DNA from: Glomus cerebriforme
Lineage: Eukaryota > Glomeromycota > Glomeromycetes > Glomerales > Glomeraceae
NCBI GenBank assembly: GCA_003550305.1
Contig: QKYT01000245.1
Location: forward strand, 2,441-49,945
Length of the DNA stretch: 47,505 bases
Direction: 5' to 3'
Shown: in pieces, positions 33,640 through 46,729 of the stretch
Numbering within the stretch: the stretch's first letter is position 1
Layout: each line of letters begins with the position of its first letter
Translations under genes and position numbers: made by a program
The notes under the pieces: model-generated
The model's database searches: none
Seen by the model: only the letters and a program-made list of their open reading frames with translations
What the model was told of the DNA's origin: nothing

Positions 33640-35430
33640 TCTTCGCTAACTACTTAATTTGTTCCAAAATTTTGTTCCGGCTTTGATACCATCAGAAAAT
33701 TTGTCCAAACAGCACCAAGATGTTCTCATAATTAGAAACACTTGCTTCAATTTAGACGCATTCACCGCCTGAACAACCATAGTTGGATGATATATCGGTG
33801 ATTTTAAATTTGAAGATTGATACGATTCCTCTATGTTCAATATTTTTTTTTTTTTTTGAGAGGGAAAGGAATATATATTAGATTAAAGTGTTTTAGGGAT
33901 GAATAAGTTTTTGTTTCCCCGAAAATTAAGATTGAAAGTAAGTTAGCGGGTAAACGGAACCATAAAAGTGTGATAAGTTTAGAATAAGCACCTTGATCAA
34001 AAATAAGCACTCGAATCAAAATATTAATTTCTGTTCGATAATGAATAGATTGCTTATAGTAGCTGCACATATCATAGCTTGGTGGTAATCCAAGAATGCA
34101 ATTGAATTTGATATGAATAATCGTAAACAACTAATATAATAGGCAATCAAGATTGATTGTCGCAAATATGGTACTCTACACCCTTAAGGCGAACCAAACC
34201 TAGGGTAATATCATTAATGAATTTAATCACGTTCTAATCTTTTGGCCGTCAACCTTGATGACGTATGGCGTAAGCAAGCTTTCGACACAGAGGTAACTTC
34301 CAGAGATAAGACGGATAAGCCCAGAGGATATCCGTTGCAATCCCCAATCTCAGTCGTTACATCTACCAGAGGCTATAAAACTAAGTCTATCTCAATCAGC
34401 TGAGATTTTTAACGAAGTTCCAGTAACATCCATCTCATACACCTCTTAAATAAAGTTGTAATTTCTTCTTTAAGTGTACTCATATCCGGTAATAGACTGC
34501 GTCTCCATCTTCCTCGTAGTTGCAGTATCATCATCTTGCGAGAAATATTCTCTGGTTCAATTTGATTGCCCTTTCTGCTTAGAAAAATATCCTTCTGTCA
34601 AAAATGAGAAACATGTTTTACAAGTAATAATTTCCGTTCTTGCGTAATTGAATCCAGGATATTTAAAAAAAATAACCCAATTTTCTTTCTGGAATTTAGG
34701 AGTCCTCCAGACTCTCATAATAATAATACTTTTTTAATGTGTTCATTGTCGCTCCTGTATTTTCTTTTTTTTTTTTTGTGTTATATTGTCCGGGTGTCAC
34801 ATGACTAAATATTCTTCTTTTTCGTTTCTAAAGAGGACGTTGGGAAAAAAGCATTACTCTTTATATAAATAGATATCAAATTTCCTATCTATAGAGCTGA
34901 TTTCAAAAAAAAGGTACCTGAATTATTTTCTTTCACATGTTTATCCAGGTCACAATCTTTTAAAATCATGTGAATTGGCTAAAAAATTTTGATCATCTTA
35001 ACCTTTTTCTGAATAATCTTAAAGATTAACACAGAAAATAAATCGTAATTCAAAATACCTACTAACTGATAACGACTTAATTTGTCCCGTAATTAGACAT
35101 TTACCGCTCGTATTTTTGTTGTAAAAACAACTAATTTTCTTCAAGATGTCACATGACCACATAACATGCGTAATCATAAATTAAAAGGTTTGATTTATTT
35201 TTGGATAAAAAAAAAAAGCATACAAGATGGTAACTCAAAATAATACCTATTAACTACATATATTTTACTAATGATAATTTGTTCAGCAAACGTCCCACAA
35301 CTTTATTCCGGGTCTTGTTTGATATCATCAGATAATTTCTCCAAACAGTACCTCGAGATTTTCTCGTCATTAGAAACACTTGTTGTAATTTGTACCGCAT
35401 TCACCACTTGAAGCAAATTTGATTGTAACT
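33640..35430 (-). pseudogene. Decayed gene modules of the same unidentified family, copy B
   Basis: On the minus strand, 35420-35280 reads LLQVVNAVQITTSVSNDEKI then YCLEKLSDDIKQDPE before a stop. 33840-33646 reads VVQAVNASKLKQVF then CCLDKFSDGIKAGTKFWNKL. The two are clearly homologous exon-like units. Between them lie the blocks shared with copy A (34380-34272, 34210-33975) and two related AT-rich segments with a GTCACATGACTA marker (34790-34985, 35145-35260) that sit where introns would be. The order of blocks differs from copy A, so rearrangement followed duplication. Function unknown. Confidence 0.5.
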
Positions 35431-35549
35431 CAATAAACTGTCGGTTCCTACATCACATATTCTGGCTTTAAAGTGCGCTTATTTGTTTTGCTATGAAAAA
35501 TAATATGATTTTTTTTTTTAGAAAAAAAATAAAAGAAAAAGAACTTTGA

Positions 35550-36545
35550 TTTTCTTATGGTCCATACCAGTTGAAGATTGCAGATGGATCAAACAACTTA
35601 ATTAATATCTTTCTTCATAAACAGCAATGACTGTATCTTTAAACTTGACATCCAATAGCCCTCGACATTTGTTTCGATACGTACTCTCATTCCAAGAGGC
35701 AACGCTATGAAATGACATCAGCGTGTGAATTTGTAATGTTGGACTAGTCATGGACATTATTGTCATATCAAAGTATCACTATATCCTCCTTCGAGTCTCT
35801 AGATCATAGATTTTAGGTTAAATAAAACCTTCACCCACAAGAAAATAGTAAGAGATCGCAAGATCAACATCAAACTGCCTTCCTAAATAATATAGCCCAA
35901 TATCCAATGTTGTGTCATGCTACTTTACGAAAGTTATCTCATCCTTATTGAAAATTGTAATTTTTAAAAATCTTTAAAATTCTTTAGTCGAAATTCTGAG
36001 AAATTAACTAATACAGTTTAAGAATATGAATCGATTCTAAACACTTAATCGCTCAAATACTATTTCTAAAATAATTAAATTACAATCATCTACTAGACAT
36101 AAAATTGTATGTTCTTTCCCACTACGCACTTCACAATATGTTCATCTTCAGTACCACTCGGAAATGTGATACATGTCTTTAATGATGCCAATTATGATTG
36201 AAACATCTCTGATTCGTTACGATAATACACACTCTACCTCTATATTGTAATAAATATTATAATTCTTTTGTGATGTTATACAATAAAATTATATATATAA
36301 CACATGTTTAATGATAAAATCTTTGCTAATTTTTGAAATGCAGTAGCAGGCAGCCTTCATTTCACCAAGTTCTTTCTTAATATTAACGTTAAATTTAATA
36401 ACAACAACGAATAGTTTACCATTCGGCTCGTCTAAAACACCCAAATCTTCTGTATTTTTAGGACGTCAACAGTGATATCGAATTCTCCATGATCACTTAC
36501 ACTGATAGACTCATTTTCGTAAGGGTTCGTGACCAAAAGACTCAA
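35550..36545 (-). pseudogene. Decayed coding remnant, unidentified
   Basis: Three protein-like pieces are seen on the minus strand. 36540-36450 gives LLVTNPYENESISVSDHGEF then DITVDVLK. After a frameshift comes NTEDLGVLDEPNGKLFVVVI, and further on KKELGEMKAACYC (to about 36345). About 35915-35830 gives LDIGLYYLGRQFDVDLAISY. 35720-35605 gives a 38-codon frame MSFHSVASWNESTYRNKCRG continuing to LLDVKFKDTVIAVYEERY. Amino-acid composition is ordinary and codons are less A/T-limited than random DNA here. No family recognised. It may be the upstream part of the module family in copies A and B. Confidence 0.42.
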
Positions 36546-36899
36546 TTAATAAGTATCCATGAATAACTTTGAAATTTTTTACTTTTCGTCATTGTTTGAC
36601 GTAAGTATAATTAAAAGAACTTGTCAAAGTCCTCTGTTAAAGAAAAGTAATGTCTTCCTTCTTTGTTACACAATCATATGTTCAACCAATTGTTGGTAAG
36701 AGTTCCCGTGAAATTGTAACACAAAAAAGAGAACTTTAACTCTTTAAGTGATGGTATATTATTTTTTCTGGAGATATGTGTCATGTGACTACATATTTTT
36801 AACAGTTTAACAGAATTCTTATTATATAAATTTATTTTTCAAGTTTCGCAGTTAATCTGCTTTTAAAAATTAAAAATTTTACGCGTCATAAGAGGGTCA

Positions 36900-39540
36900 T
36901 ATAGAGCAATGCTAAAAAAAGGCCAAGAAATAGAGCAAACAGTTGAGTTGACAAACCCTTCTTCATTACACAGCATCATTCAAAATGACTAATACAAAAA
37001 AACGCGACTAAATTCAACTGAAAAAAAAACTTATTACATTTATTATATTATGGCAGAAGGTTTATATCATCAAACAAAAGAAAATAGATATACTACAGTA
37101 ATATTGTATAAATGTGATGTATGAATGTATGTATTAATAGTAATCAGTATATATATACTATATATACAGTATTCGTGTATATAAAAGCATTATAAAATTG
37201 TATAACTATTATTAATTGTTGGACTCATTTAGGTTCAATTATTGAAAAATACCCAACCTTTAATTGTCATTCAAATAACAAAAATTACCTTATTAGGAAA
37301 TTTATCTTATTTTATGAAATACCTAATATGGAGAATTTTTTTTTTATTAAGAGACCGGTATATTTTTAATAAGTATTTCATTTATTATTATTATTTTTAT
37401 CCTTGGCGTAAATTTTACATCACATAAAACCAAGCTCTCTTGATTTATCACGAAACACTAATTAATTGAAATGCATTGGAGTTCGCCATGTGGCGGCATG
37501 TTTGCGATCAGGGCAAAGACAATTAAATAATTATATAATTCATAATGATAATGAAATGCAATATGACAAAACAAAAAGGAGAGAGGAGAAAGAAAACGAA
37601 ACGTTAACTCAGTGAAAAAGAGAATCTTCTTTTAACCTAATTAAAGATAATGTACATATTTTTAGTGTGCAAGGTTGATAGACATTTATTACATTGTAAA
37701 ATGAATTACCAATCATCAATTATATCAATTATTTGGTTTTAAAATGTTATTATTCGTTCATGAAAAATCATTCGACTTTTTTTTTTCTCATTCACATGAA
37801 AACAACTATTTAGGTTACTGTTTTTTCGGAGTTGATTTCGTTCTACCGTATTTTAATTATCTATTTTTTTTTTTTTTTTACAAAGAAAAAAAAAAAGAGA
37901 AAGAAATTTCAGGGGAATATTAAATATATGCGATTACAATAACAAATAAAGTTACGTAAGTGCAACGGAGTTTAATTCAATATTCAACCCCGATTATAAT
38001 CAACCAATTATAAAAAAAAATATAGGCTTATAGATAATTTATTTAATGCAAGGGGGTGTTTTGTTGATCCTTATATTTACTATTATATTACAAATATTTC
38101 GGAATAAATTTATATTTAATCCGCTTAATCCGCGCAATTCATGAACCTTTACAAAATATAATCGTGCACATCCAATTCGACGCACGTACCACTCCGCACA
38201 AATTGATCCTAAAAAGAGTTGATTGTTATAAATCAGACCCTTGCTTTAATGCTTCTTTGTTTGCATATGTTTTTAAAGCCATAAAATTTCAATAATTTTA
38301 TTTTTTTTAAAAAAAAGAGATAAAAATAGTAAAAATAGAAGGATGCTAATCATGTGTCATGACATTCTCTAATTATTTTTGTGATAATTTCTAAATTAAC
38401 ATTAATCGGACTAGAGATTTCCGGTGTTACAATTATAGAACATCAATTTTTACGCCCTAACTTTTTGTCATTTTTGTCACTATTCTCAAACCTTACTTGC
38501 TCCTTGTATATCGAATATCATGTAGGAACCACTCAAAAAAAAAAAAAAACGCCATTCCAGCTCATGCTTTGACACATTCATGGCAAGCACGTTATCAAAC
38601 ATTTAAATTAAAGGTTTTTTAAAATAAATTCGAGTACTTGTTGACTCGTTTTGGAAACCATTTCAATGAATAATAATGATGTTACAAATTATCTTCTCGA
38701 GTTCATCAAATTTATATGAAATCATATGAAAGCTTTGTATAAATTTTAACGAATGTGCTTTAACAATTAATTACAATGTAATATATAATATTAGAATAAA
38801 GACTCAGTTCCAACTCAGAGATTTAATTTATTTCGAAGATAAAAAAAAGCAAGTTGAGAACCATTAAAATCAAAGAATTAATTTTTACACACGAGCAAAT
38901 GCATTAATTATTTTGTACACGACCAAGTCACGTGGTTTGGCGTAAAGGACGAAAATTCATTTTTAAAAAAAGAAATGATGGTATATTTTTTTTTAACTAC
39001 GTTGGGTAATAAAGAGAAAGTATGATTTATCTCCTCTTACTCGATATTACAAATCCTAAAGATTATCGTTACATCATTTAATTAGTACATTAACAGTTAA
39101 TGATAAAGAATTCTCATTGACCCATTGTTATTTTATTCACGTGATTTAATTAATATGTAAACGTCACTCGAGTTCCATTGTTACTATTTTATTAATTAAC
39201 CCTTTAATTGATTCGGCCTATTAAATAACATTTCTCTGAGTAAAAATCGGTAACACGAAATAATATGAATTTAATAATTATTATCAGTTTTCAATTTCAG
39301 AATAAACTAATTAAACTTGCTGATAAATAATAAACACCCCCTTTTTTGTTAAAACTTATTTATTAAAAACGCCACAATCTTTGTACGTTTTTGAATCATT
39401 CGAAATAATAAAGAATTTACGAGTGCATTATATAAATATATAACATTTACGCCATATCTTACAGCACTTGAAAGATCGATCTGTTTACGTGATCGCAAGT
39501 ACTCGATCTAAACCTTAAAAGACGTTTATACATGGGGGCG
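36900..39540. other. Intergenic, no gene supported
   Basis: Short frames (37242-37427, 38381-38572) lack any motif and end in low-complexity sequence. T and A runs at 37867-37880 and 37887-37900 form a small inverted pair. Nothing else stands out. Confidence 0.45.
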
Positions 39541-39547
39541 TAATTAT

Positions 39548-39850
39548 ACTGTAATTATCCCTGGTATTAAAGCAATTCGGCATTACGACGGCACAATATA
39601 ATTACACCACACTTTACAAAATGGTCTATTCGAAATGCATTACGCCACCGTAATGCCGTAATGCCATAATGTTGTAATGTAGTTTCTATTATTACTATTG
39701 CTAAATTGTTAAAAAAAAATATTTTTACAATGTAAATTAATTATTATATTTTATTACAGTGTACTGTAATTCGGCATTATGGCATTGACAATTCGACAAT
39801 AGTGCATTGGTGTAATTAATTTCGATATTTAATAATTTGGCATTGCCTAA
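39548..39850. repeat. Cluster of TAATGCCGTAATGCC-type inverted and direct repeats
   Basis: CGGCATTA and its complement TAATGCCG appear repeatedly (about 39578, 39650, 39659, 39772), along with a TACAGTGTACTGTA palindrome (39756-39769). The arrangement suggests one or two small hairpin-forming elements of the same kind as at 29746-29824. Confidence 0.5.
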
Positions 39851-39859
39851 ACGGCTAAA

Positions 39860-41450
39860 CCTAATTTACCCCATATATAGAAGACGTTACGATTTTGATT
39901 AGCAATAAATAAGTAATCCGTCTGTAACCCGCTAATTAAAATGAAGCAATCATTCGTTAATCTCAAAAGAAAGTGTGATCGCAAACAAAGACACATTTTT
40001 AATTTTATACAATAACGCCATTGTGTTTAAAAAAAATGCAAAGTTCAAATTTGGAAGATAAACTTGTATTTTCTTCTTTTTGCCTTTCTATATTTAGATA
40101 AACCACTTTTAAATGATAACTAACAATGACCAATAAGAACGAATAGTGTATGTAAACAATACTGCAGCTTTCAAAAATTACTTGATATTTTTGACGTAAC
40201 GCCACAAAATTTTTTGAAAATATCAACTGCATTATCAAACAGGTTTATTACAAGTATAAATAAAGCTTATATTTAAAAAGAAATAAATCTCGTGGTAATA
40301 AATAATAGATCGAGCGACCTTGTAAATATATTACGCTCATCTTATACGAAAGAAGAATCAGGTTATGCATTTGATAATAAATAATTATGCTTTGCGAATA
40401 AAATTCATTAAAGATCAGATGTTATTGTGCTTTATTAATGTACCCAAGCATAATTGTGATCTACGATAGAACCCTGAACTATATAAAATGAATAACACAA
40501 ATATTTCGGGGTCCTTACATACGCAACAATATAATATGCATTATATTTTAAAAGGATAAATTTAATACCGTATTGTCGTTCGCTCGTTAATGCACAAAGT
40601 TTACAAGGAATTTATACTACTCATCAATAGCTTTATATTATTAAATACCTTATCGCTGTTTTCAAAATAGTGTGGCCTATTCCTATTATTGACTCGTGAT
40701 TATATTTGTGAATATCAATATTCGTCTAGTTTTCGTCTGAAATTTGTCATGTATTCATCCTATCTTCGTCCTTATTCTGGAAAAAAATCTTTTTTTTCAT
40801 CTAAATATTTCAGGAACAACACTATTTGAAAATGGTGATAATTAAAAAAAAAATTTCATAAAACTTTTAAATTATTTACACAACTTTCGAGATAAAAAAT
40901 AATATACAATACGGTTTAATTTAAATATTTATATTTAAATAAACTAAATAAGTCTAACGAATAAAAAATTCCCGTAAATACCTCATGGCATAACAGATAA
41001 TGGAGACCTAAATAAGTATATATGCCTATAAGACTTTTTATGGAAATAGCATATTATATTTTGAACTCAGTCCTCGGCGTTTTGACCTTTTCATGAGTTC
41101 ACAAAAACTGGTTATTACCCCTCATAGAAACTATTTCTCTACCAGATTTAGATTAGCTAAAACTTGTTTCAATGTCAAGATGCATTTGAATTATTGAATG
41201 TATAAAAATTCTCGATTTCTTTGTTTATAAAATGCATTGTGGAAATCAAACTGGCTTTCTTAAGGCAATTTCTCGTGGTAAATAGACAAATTGTATGAAT
41301 AATACAGTACATCCCTAATTTACTCACGTCTGTAATAACAGGTTATGCACTTATGCACCTGATCTTATTAATAACATCATTTTGCGTTCAGTAATATTAG
41401 AATGAATAAGATAGATATAATACAAACTTTTAGATAATAATTATATATTA
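39860..41450. other. Intergenic, no gene supported
   Basis: Only short frames without motifs (for example 40005-40238 minus). No RNA gene or long repeat recognised. Confidence 0.45.
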
Positions 41451-43450
41451 TTGAAGCTTAACTGCAAATTCGCTAGCACAACATAAATTATTTTTTGTAC
41501 TTTAGATTTATATAATTTTTTATGTATTTTATATAATTATTAAAAATAGAATCATTTTCCTATTTGGGGTTTTTATTTAATCTTCCATATTTAACAGATA
41601 AAGAGCAAAATGATCTCAAATTATATTAACTAAAATTCAGATAAATAAATACTATTACCTTCTAATTTAAATTAATAAATCCAATTTTAAAATTGAATAA
41701 TAACTAACTTTAAAATAAGATTTAATATATTTTTCAAAGTAAATAATTATTTATATAATAAAATTTTAATGAAAAATACTTGTAAAGTTTAATTTTATAA
41801 TAATCAAACTATCACATATTTAAAGAATACTTAAAATTAAAATAATTTAAATTTCTATAATTAATAAAAATAATTATATATAGTAACTTTATTTATAAAT
41901 CACAAAATCCAAATTTTAAATATATAATATATATAAAATTCAAATAATTAATTATACAATATAATTCTATGCTATATAATTATATAATAAAATTTGTTCT
42001 TTTAATTATATATTCATTTATTAGTAAATCTATATAATACTATAATAGTTAGGATTTTATTAAATAGTATATTTTACATTTAATGCATTTTAGATGATTT
42101 AATAATAGATAATATATTTTATTTGTATATATTTAAATATTATATTGTATTAAATATAATTTAAATTATTATATTAATATTTTTTTTAATAAGTTAATCA
42201 TTGTTTATTATATTTAAATTATAAAAAATATATATGTAATATAAATGATAAATACATCCTTATACTGTAAATATAAAAAGTATAACTTATCACACATTGC
42301 AGTAAATTTGTAAGAGTAATTATTATATTAATATATTATTAAATACAAATTAATTTAATATAATCAAATCAAATATACATCTTATAATAAAGTTAGTATA
42401 CTAGCCAATTAAACTTTTATTATATATAAAAAAAAAATTATTAACATAATTGGAAAAATCTAATACAATACAAAAAATTTGATATATTCTTATATATTAT
42501 TAGATATAATATATAATACTTATAATTTATAAAATATAAAATAAAAAAAAGTTGTTATAGTAAAAAAAAAAAAAGTCATTTTATATATAGAATTTGTATA
42601 ATATACTTTATTATATATTATATAATATTTAATTAGTAAAATTAAGTATAGTAAAATTTTTTATATATACTAAAATCTATATTATAATGAAGATCTAGTA
42701 TATTAAATAATTTATCAAATTAAATTTATTATAAAGTAATTTAACTATATAATTAAAAAAAAATTATTAAATATTTTTAATACTATTATTATATATAAAT
42801 TTATAAGTAAAATAAGTTTTTTATAAATTAAAAAGAATATTATTTAATTTTATTTTAAATACCTTTAAAATTTCTTAAAAAAAAATTATTTTTAATTAAT
42901 AAACTAATTTAAAAATTTTTTTATTTTTATTATATTATTATTAATTTATTATATTTTTTTGGATTTTAAAAAGAATTGCAAAAATTCAATATTTTAAAAA
43001 AATAATCTTTATTAAATATTTAATTAAAATTAAAAAAAAAATACTTATTATAAAAATATTAATTTAATTAATAAATATCAGATGTAAAAAAATATATTTA
43101 CGTAGTACTACAGGCAAAATACTCTGCAAACTTACATTATAAATAAAATACTTCATATACTTACAGATCGAAATATTTACACATTATTATATGTTAAAAT
43201 ATTATATTAAAGAAATTATAAAAGTTTTTTAAGCAATTTATATTACTTTATATTTTTATTAATATAATTTTATTTATATAAAAACTATTTAAAAATATTA
43301 CAAATGAATTTATTTATAATAAATAAATAATAATTAACCTATTATTATTTTAAAAATATTAAAGATAAATATAAATTTGTAAAAGAATAAATTAAATAAA
43401 TATAATAAAATATATTATATATTTCAGTATAAGTGATCATTTTAATTTAT
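41450..43450. other. Extremely AT-rich block
   Basis: Nearly pure A/T with very few G or C over about 2 kb, no frame and no clear repeat unit. Boundaries are gradual. It probably represents mutationally eroded transposon DNA. Confidence 0.6.
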
Positions 43451-44517
43451 TTGAAATAGTTAGAAAGCTGTTAAAAACTGGGTTGTAATTAGTAAGATTA
43501 GAAGTAAGATAATATTCTTAATTTACTACTTAGTATGTATACTGGGGTTGAAAGTAGATTAAGAGCATAATTGTATCTAAGATGGCTTTTTTAAAGAGTC
43601 TATTCTTTCCTATATGTGACAAGTATTATTTTTCTACTTTTAAAGTGTGAGAATGAATTAATGTAGTTCAAATATTTTGTTATTTTTTGCAGGTTTAATT
43701 CCCAATATAATTCAATAAAATAAGCACATTATAATACATTTTGTCTCAAAAAAAAATATTATTATATATTTTATTCTTTAAACTAATTATTTTTTTTTTA
43801 TTTTTTTTTATATAATAGCAAATTTTTTAAAAAAAAAATATTTTAATATTATGAATAATATTTTTTTAATTCTATTACTTTATGATCAAAAACATATTAT
43901 AGCTAATACATTATAAAATTTACTTTAACAAATATTTTTCAAATAGTATTTAATATACCTAATAATCTATTATATAAATATATCTGATAGTTTAAAAGAA
44001 TAAGTTTTCTGATAAAATCTCTTTAAATACATTCATTATCTCAATTTTTACCAGTCAAATTCTATAAAATAATAATAAACTTTACCTTTGAAATATAAAA
44101 TAACAAAGTTGTGTAATATTTGTACATATTTACATTAAAAATTATTTAATAAATCTTTAATTTTGATGATTTTAGTTATTAATCACATGATTGGGATATT
44201 TTATGTTATACATGGTAAATTCGGTGTTTATTAAAAATGTTAAATATGCATTATATAATCTAAAAATGTGGAGAATTTTGAAAAAGAAAATATATACATA
44301 TTTATTAAAATGAATACACGTGAATATTAACATATCAGATATAGTACAGTAATTAGCGCGAAAATTGCGATGATAAGTACAATGACAGACATACATTGAA
44401 CATGCGGGGAAGATAAATAGAATTAGAATTTGGATTAAATAAATATTCGATAAAGTTTGCTCAAATTTATGTCAAAGATCGTAAGATCATGAATCACATA
44501 TGTTAAATGTTATCAAA

Positions 44518-44676
44518 ATGTCTATTGCATCTGATCTTTTTTCTTCAAAAAAAAGTAAATCTGATAAGCGAAACGTATTGCGAATGTATGTGAAAGAATC
44601 CGTGTTTAGAAATATTTTAAGCATTCGCTTGATAAATTCTGACATAAAATGCATGAATAGAATTTCTGTAATGTAA
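44518..44676 (+). CDS. Doubtful small ORF (52 aa)
   Basis: ATG-started frame MSIASDLFSSKKSKSDKRNV ending at TAA 44674-44676. Composition is balanced, Ser/Lys-rich at the N-terminus, and it sits in less AT-biased DNA. No motif, no homologue recognised, no promoter evidence. Could equally be a remnant or chance. Confidence 0.15.
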   Translation: MSIASDLFSSKKSKSDKRNVLRMYVKESVFRNILSIRLINSDIKCMNRISVM

Positions 44677-44948
44677 AAGAAATTGGTCGTGTGACACTAT
44701 AATAACGAAGAATATTTTTTGAAAAAGTTTTTTAACTTTACTTACATCTCTTACACCAATCTTTTCCAAAATGGAATCTTTCAAAAAGAAGAACTTACAT
44801 TAATTTCCACGCTTATACATGCAAGGTCGATCATTATTCAGCGAAGAGTTCTCTCAGGATAAGGTAACTTCTATCAATAACAATCGGCGCTCTTTTATTA
44901 ATAACCTTAAATTTATTAAAGAAAATCTTAAAGATAAAAGATAAAAAC

Positions 44949-45152
44949 ATGCACTATAAAAAAAAGATATCTCTATCTTGCTTTCTTTTTTGTTTCTTCT
45001 TACTTCTTTTATTGATTAATTTATCATGTCATATCGCATATTTATCGGATGATGAAAAGATAAAAACAATGCTTATAATAATATTTCTCCTTTTTCTTAA
45101 CCAAAACGGAAATAAACGATCGATATTTTTATTCTGCGGCTTAATTATATAA
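44949..45152 (+). CDS. Doubtful small ORF with hydrophobic N-terminus (67 aa)
   Basis: MHYKKK is followed by a hydrophobic stretch rich in Phe and Leu (about residues 7-26), looking like a signal peptide or membrane anchor. A second hydrophobic segment follows at about 41-51. T-rich DNA gives Phe/Leu runs by chance, so this is weak evidence. No known family. Confidence 0.15.
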   Translation: MHYKKKISLSCFLFCFFLLLLLINLSCHIAYLSDDEKIKTMLIIIFLLFLNQNGNKRSIFLFCGLII

Positions 45153-45476
45153 TTTATATGTAAGCTATCTGAAACGAGTTTTACTGATATAACCATATTT
45201 GATATTCTATTTAAATATTTTATTTTAAATTATATTGTACGTCTTGTACATCGTAAAGTTAATTTATTTATAAATTTTTAAATAAACCACATATATTTTT
45301 TTATGAGTCATTATTTCTAACGAATAATATCATATATGCATAATAGCCATACATGCATATTATAATTATATATATATATTTTTTATTATACATAAAATCT
45401 AGGGAGAAATTCAATTTCAATTTTGTAACATTATAGTGATTATACTGTACTACATTATCAGTTTATGGTTGTCTTA

Positions 45477-45477
<1 letters not shown>

Positions 45478-45525
<48 letters not shown>

Positions 45526-45549
45526 AAAAAAAAAAAAAAATTTTTTTTT
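45478..45549. repeat. T tract followed by long A tract and T tract
   Basis: About 13 T are followed by some 50 almost uninterrupted A and then about 11 T. This can fold as a T/A hairpin. Assembly length at such a tract is unreliable. Confidence 0.8.
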
Positions 45550-46729
45550 ATTTACATTATTTACAGCACCAATCGAATATTATGTATACTGAAAAATTAA
45601 GAAAATTTAACAAAGTAAAAAATCGTAAGAACTTACCCAGGTCAGAAATTAAGCCTACTTCCTAAAATGAATAAACAAAAAAATGCTGGTTTTGATTCGA
45701 AACATTTTGAATTTGGAAGAAGTTGAAAGACGTAAAATATATCGAAGTATGACCCAGCATATGATAAACAAAATATGCGAGTCAAGTTGACAACACGAGG
45801 AGAGTCAAGCCTGATACTTTTTGTCGTAAAAAAAAAAAAGAATGAGACTGTTACAAAAAGTTACGCCTTGAACAGTGAATAATTATTTATGTTTGACAAA
45901 TCATTTACAACATGTCATGCATGTCATGTGATTGTGTGTCACAGCTCGGTTATTAAATATGGAAACGGATTTATTAAAATCGCGATAAATGATGTAATAT
46001 TTCGATTATTCGAGTATAGATTTCTGTATAGTTGGTATTTTTTTTTCTGCTGGCTGATAACGAAAAAAAATATATAAACCAGGAATTGTTTTTTGATAAC
46101 GATGCGTTGAAACTTGTCGAACACATTGGAATTGATTTATTATTTAACAAAAAAAAAAGTGTTTGCGAATAAATATTCTCTCTCTCTTATAAGACTTTCA
46201 ACTTTATTATTATTATTTATTATTAACAAAATTAACGTATTGGGAAGGTTGGTGTTGAATATTATTATTTTTTTTTTTTTGGATTGTTCGGGAAATAAAT
46301 ATTGCATATTTTAATTTAAAGTCGTAAAATCTATATATGCCATATGCCATATTATTATGTTTATAAAACATAAATTGCATAGAGTCAAGAATTGCTCAAG
46401 CTTCCTAACATCACGTGATGCCTTCAGATAGAAAGTCAGAGAAAAAAGGAGCCTAAAAAAAAAGATACAAATAGTTTCTAAAAATACACTATATATAATG
46501 TTGATATAGATTACGAATATTATACAAGTTAATTTCTTGTGATGATATAACGACAAAAAAGTAAAAAAAAATGTTTGATATTCCCACACAAAAGTCATGT
46601 CTTGCATGAAAATTGTGCACAACCCCAAATGTCCAGTGAAATCCCCAAAAGTTTTAAAGATAAAAGAAGAAAATTTTCTTTTTCTTTCACAAAAAAAAAA
46701 AAATTATAAAAAAAAAAAAAAAAAAAAAA

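Noticed and set aside
43490..43760. SINE-like stretch with AGGTTTAATTCCC and an A-rich tail
   Set aside because: Resembles a pol III B box but no A box at the right distance was found and no duplication flanks it.
45465..45665. 66-codon frame with a long Lys run
   Set aside because: Translated homopolymer from the T/A tract.
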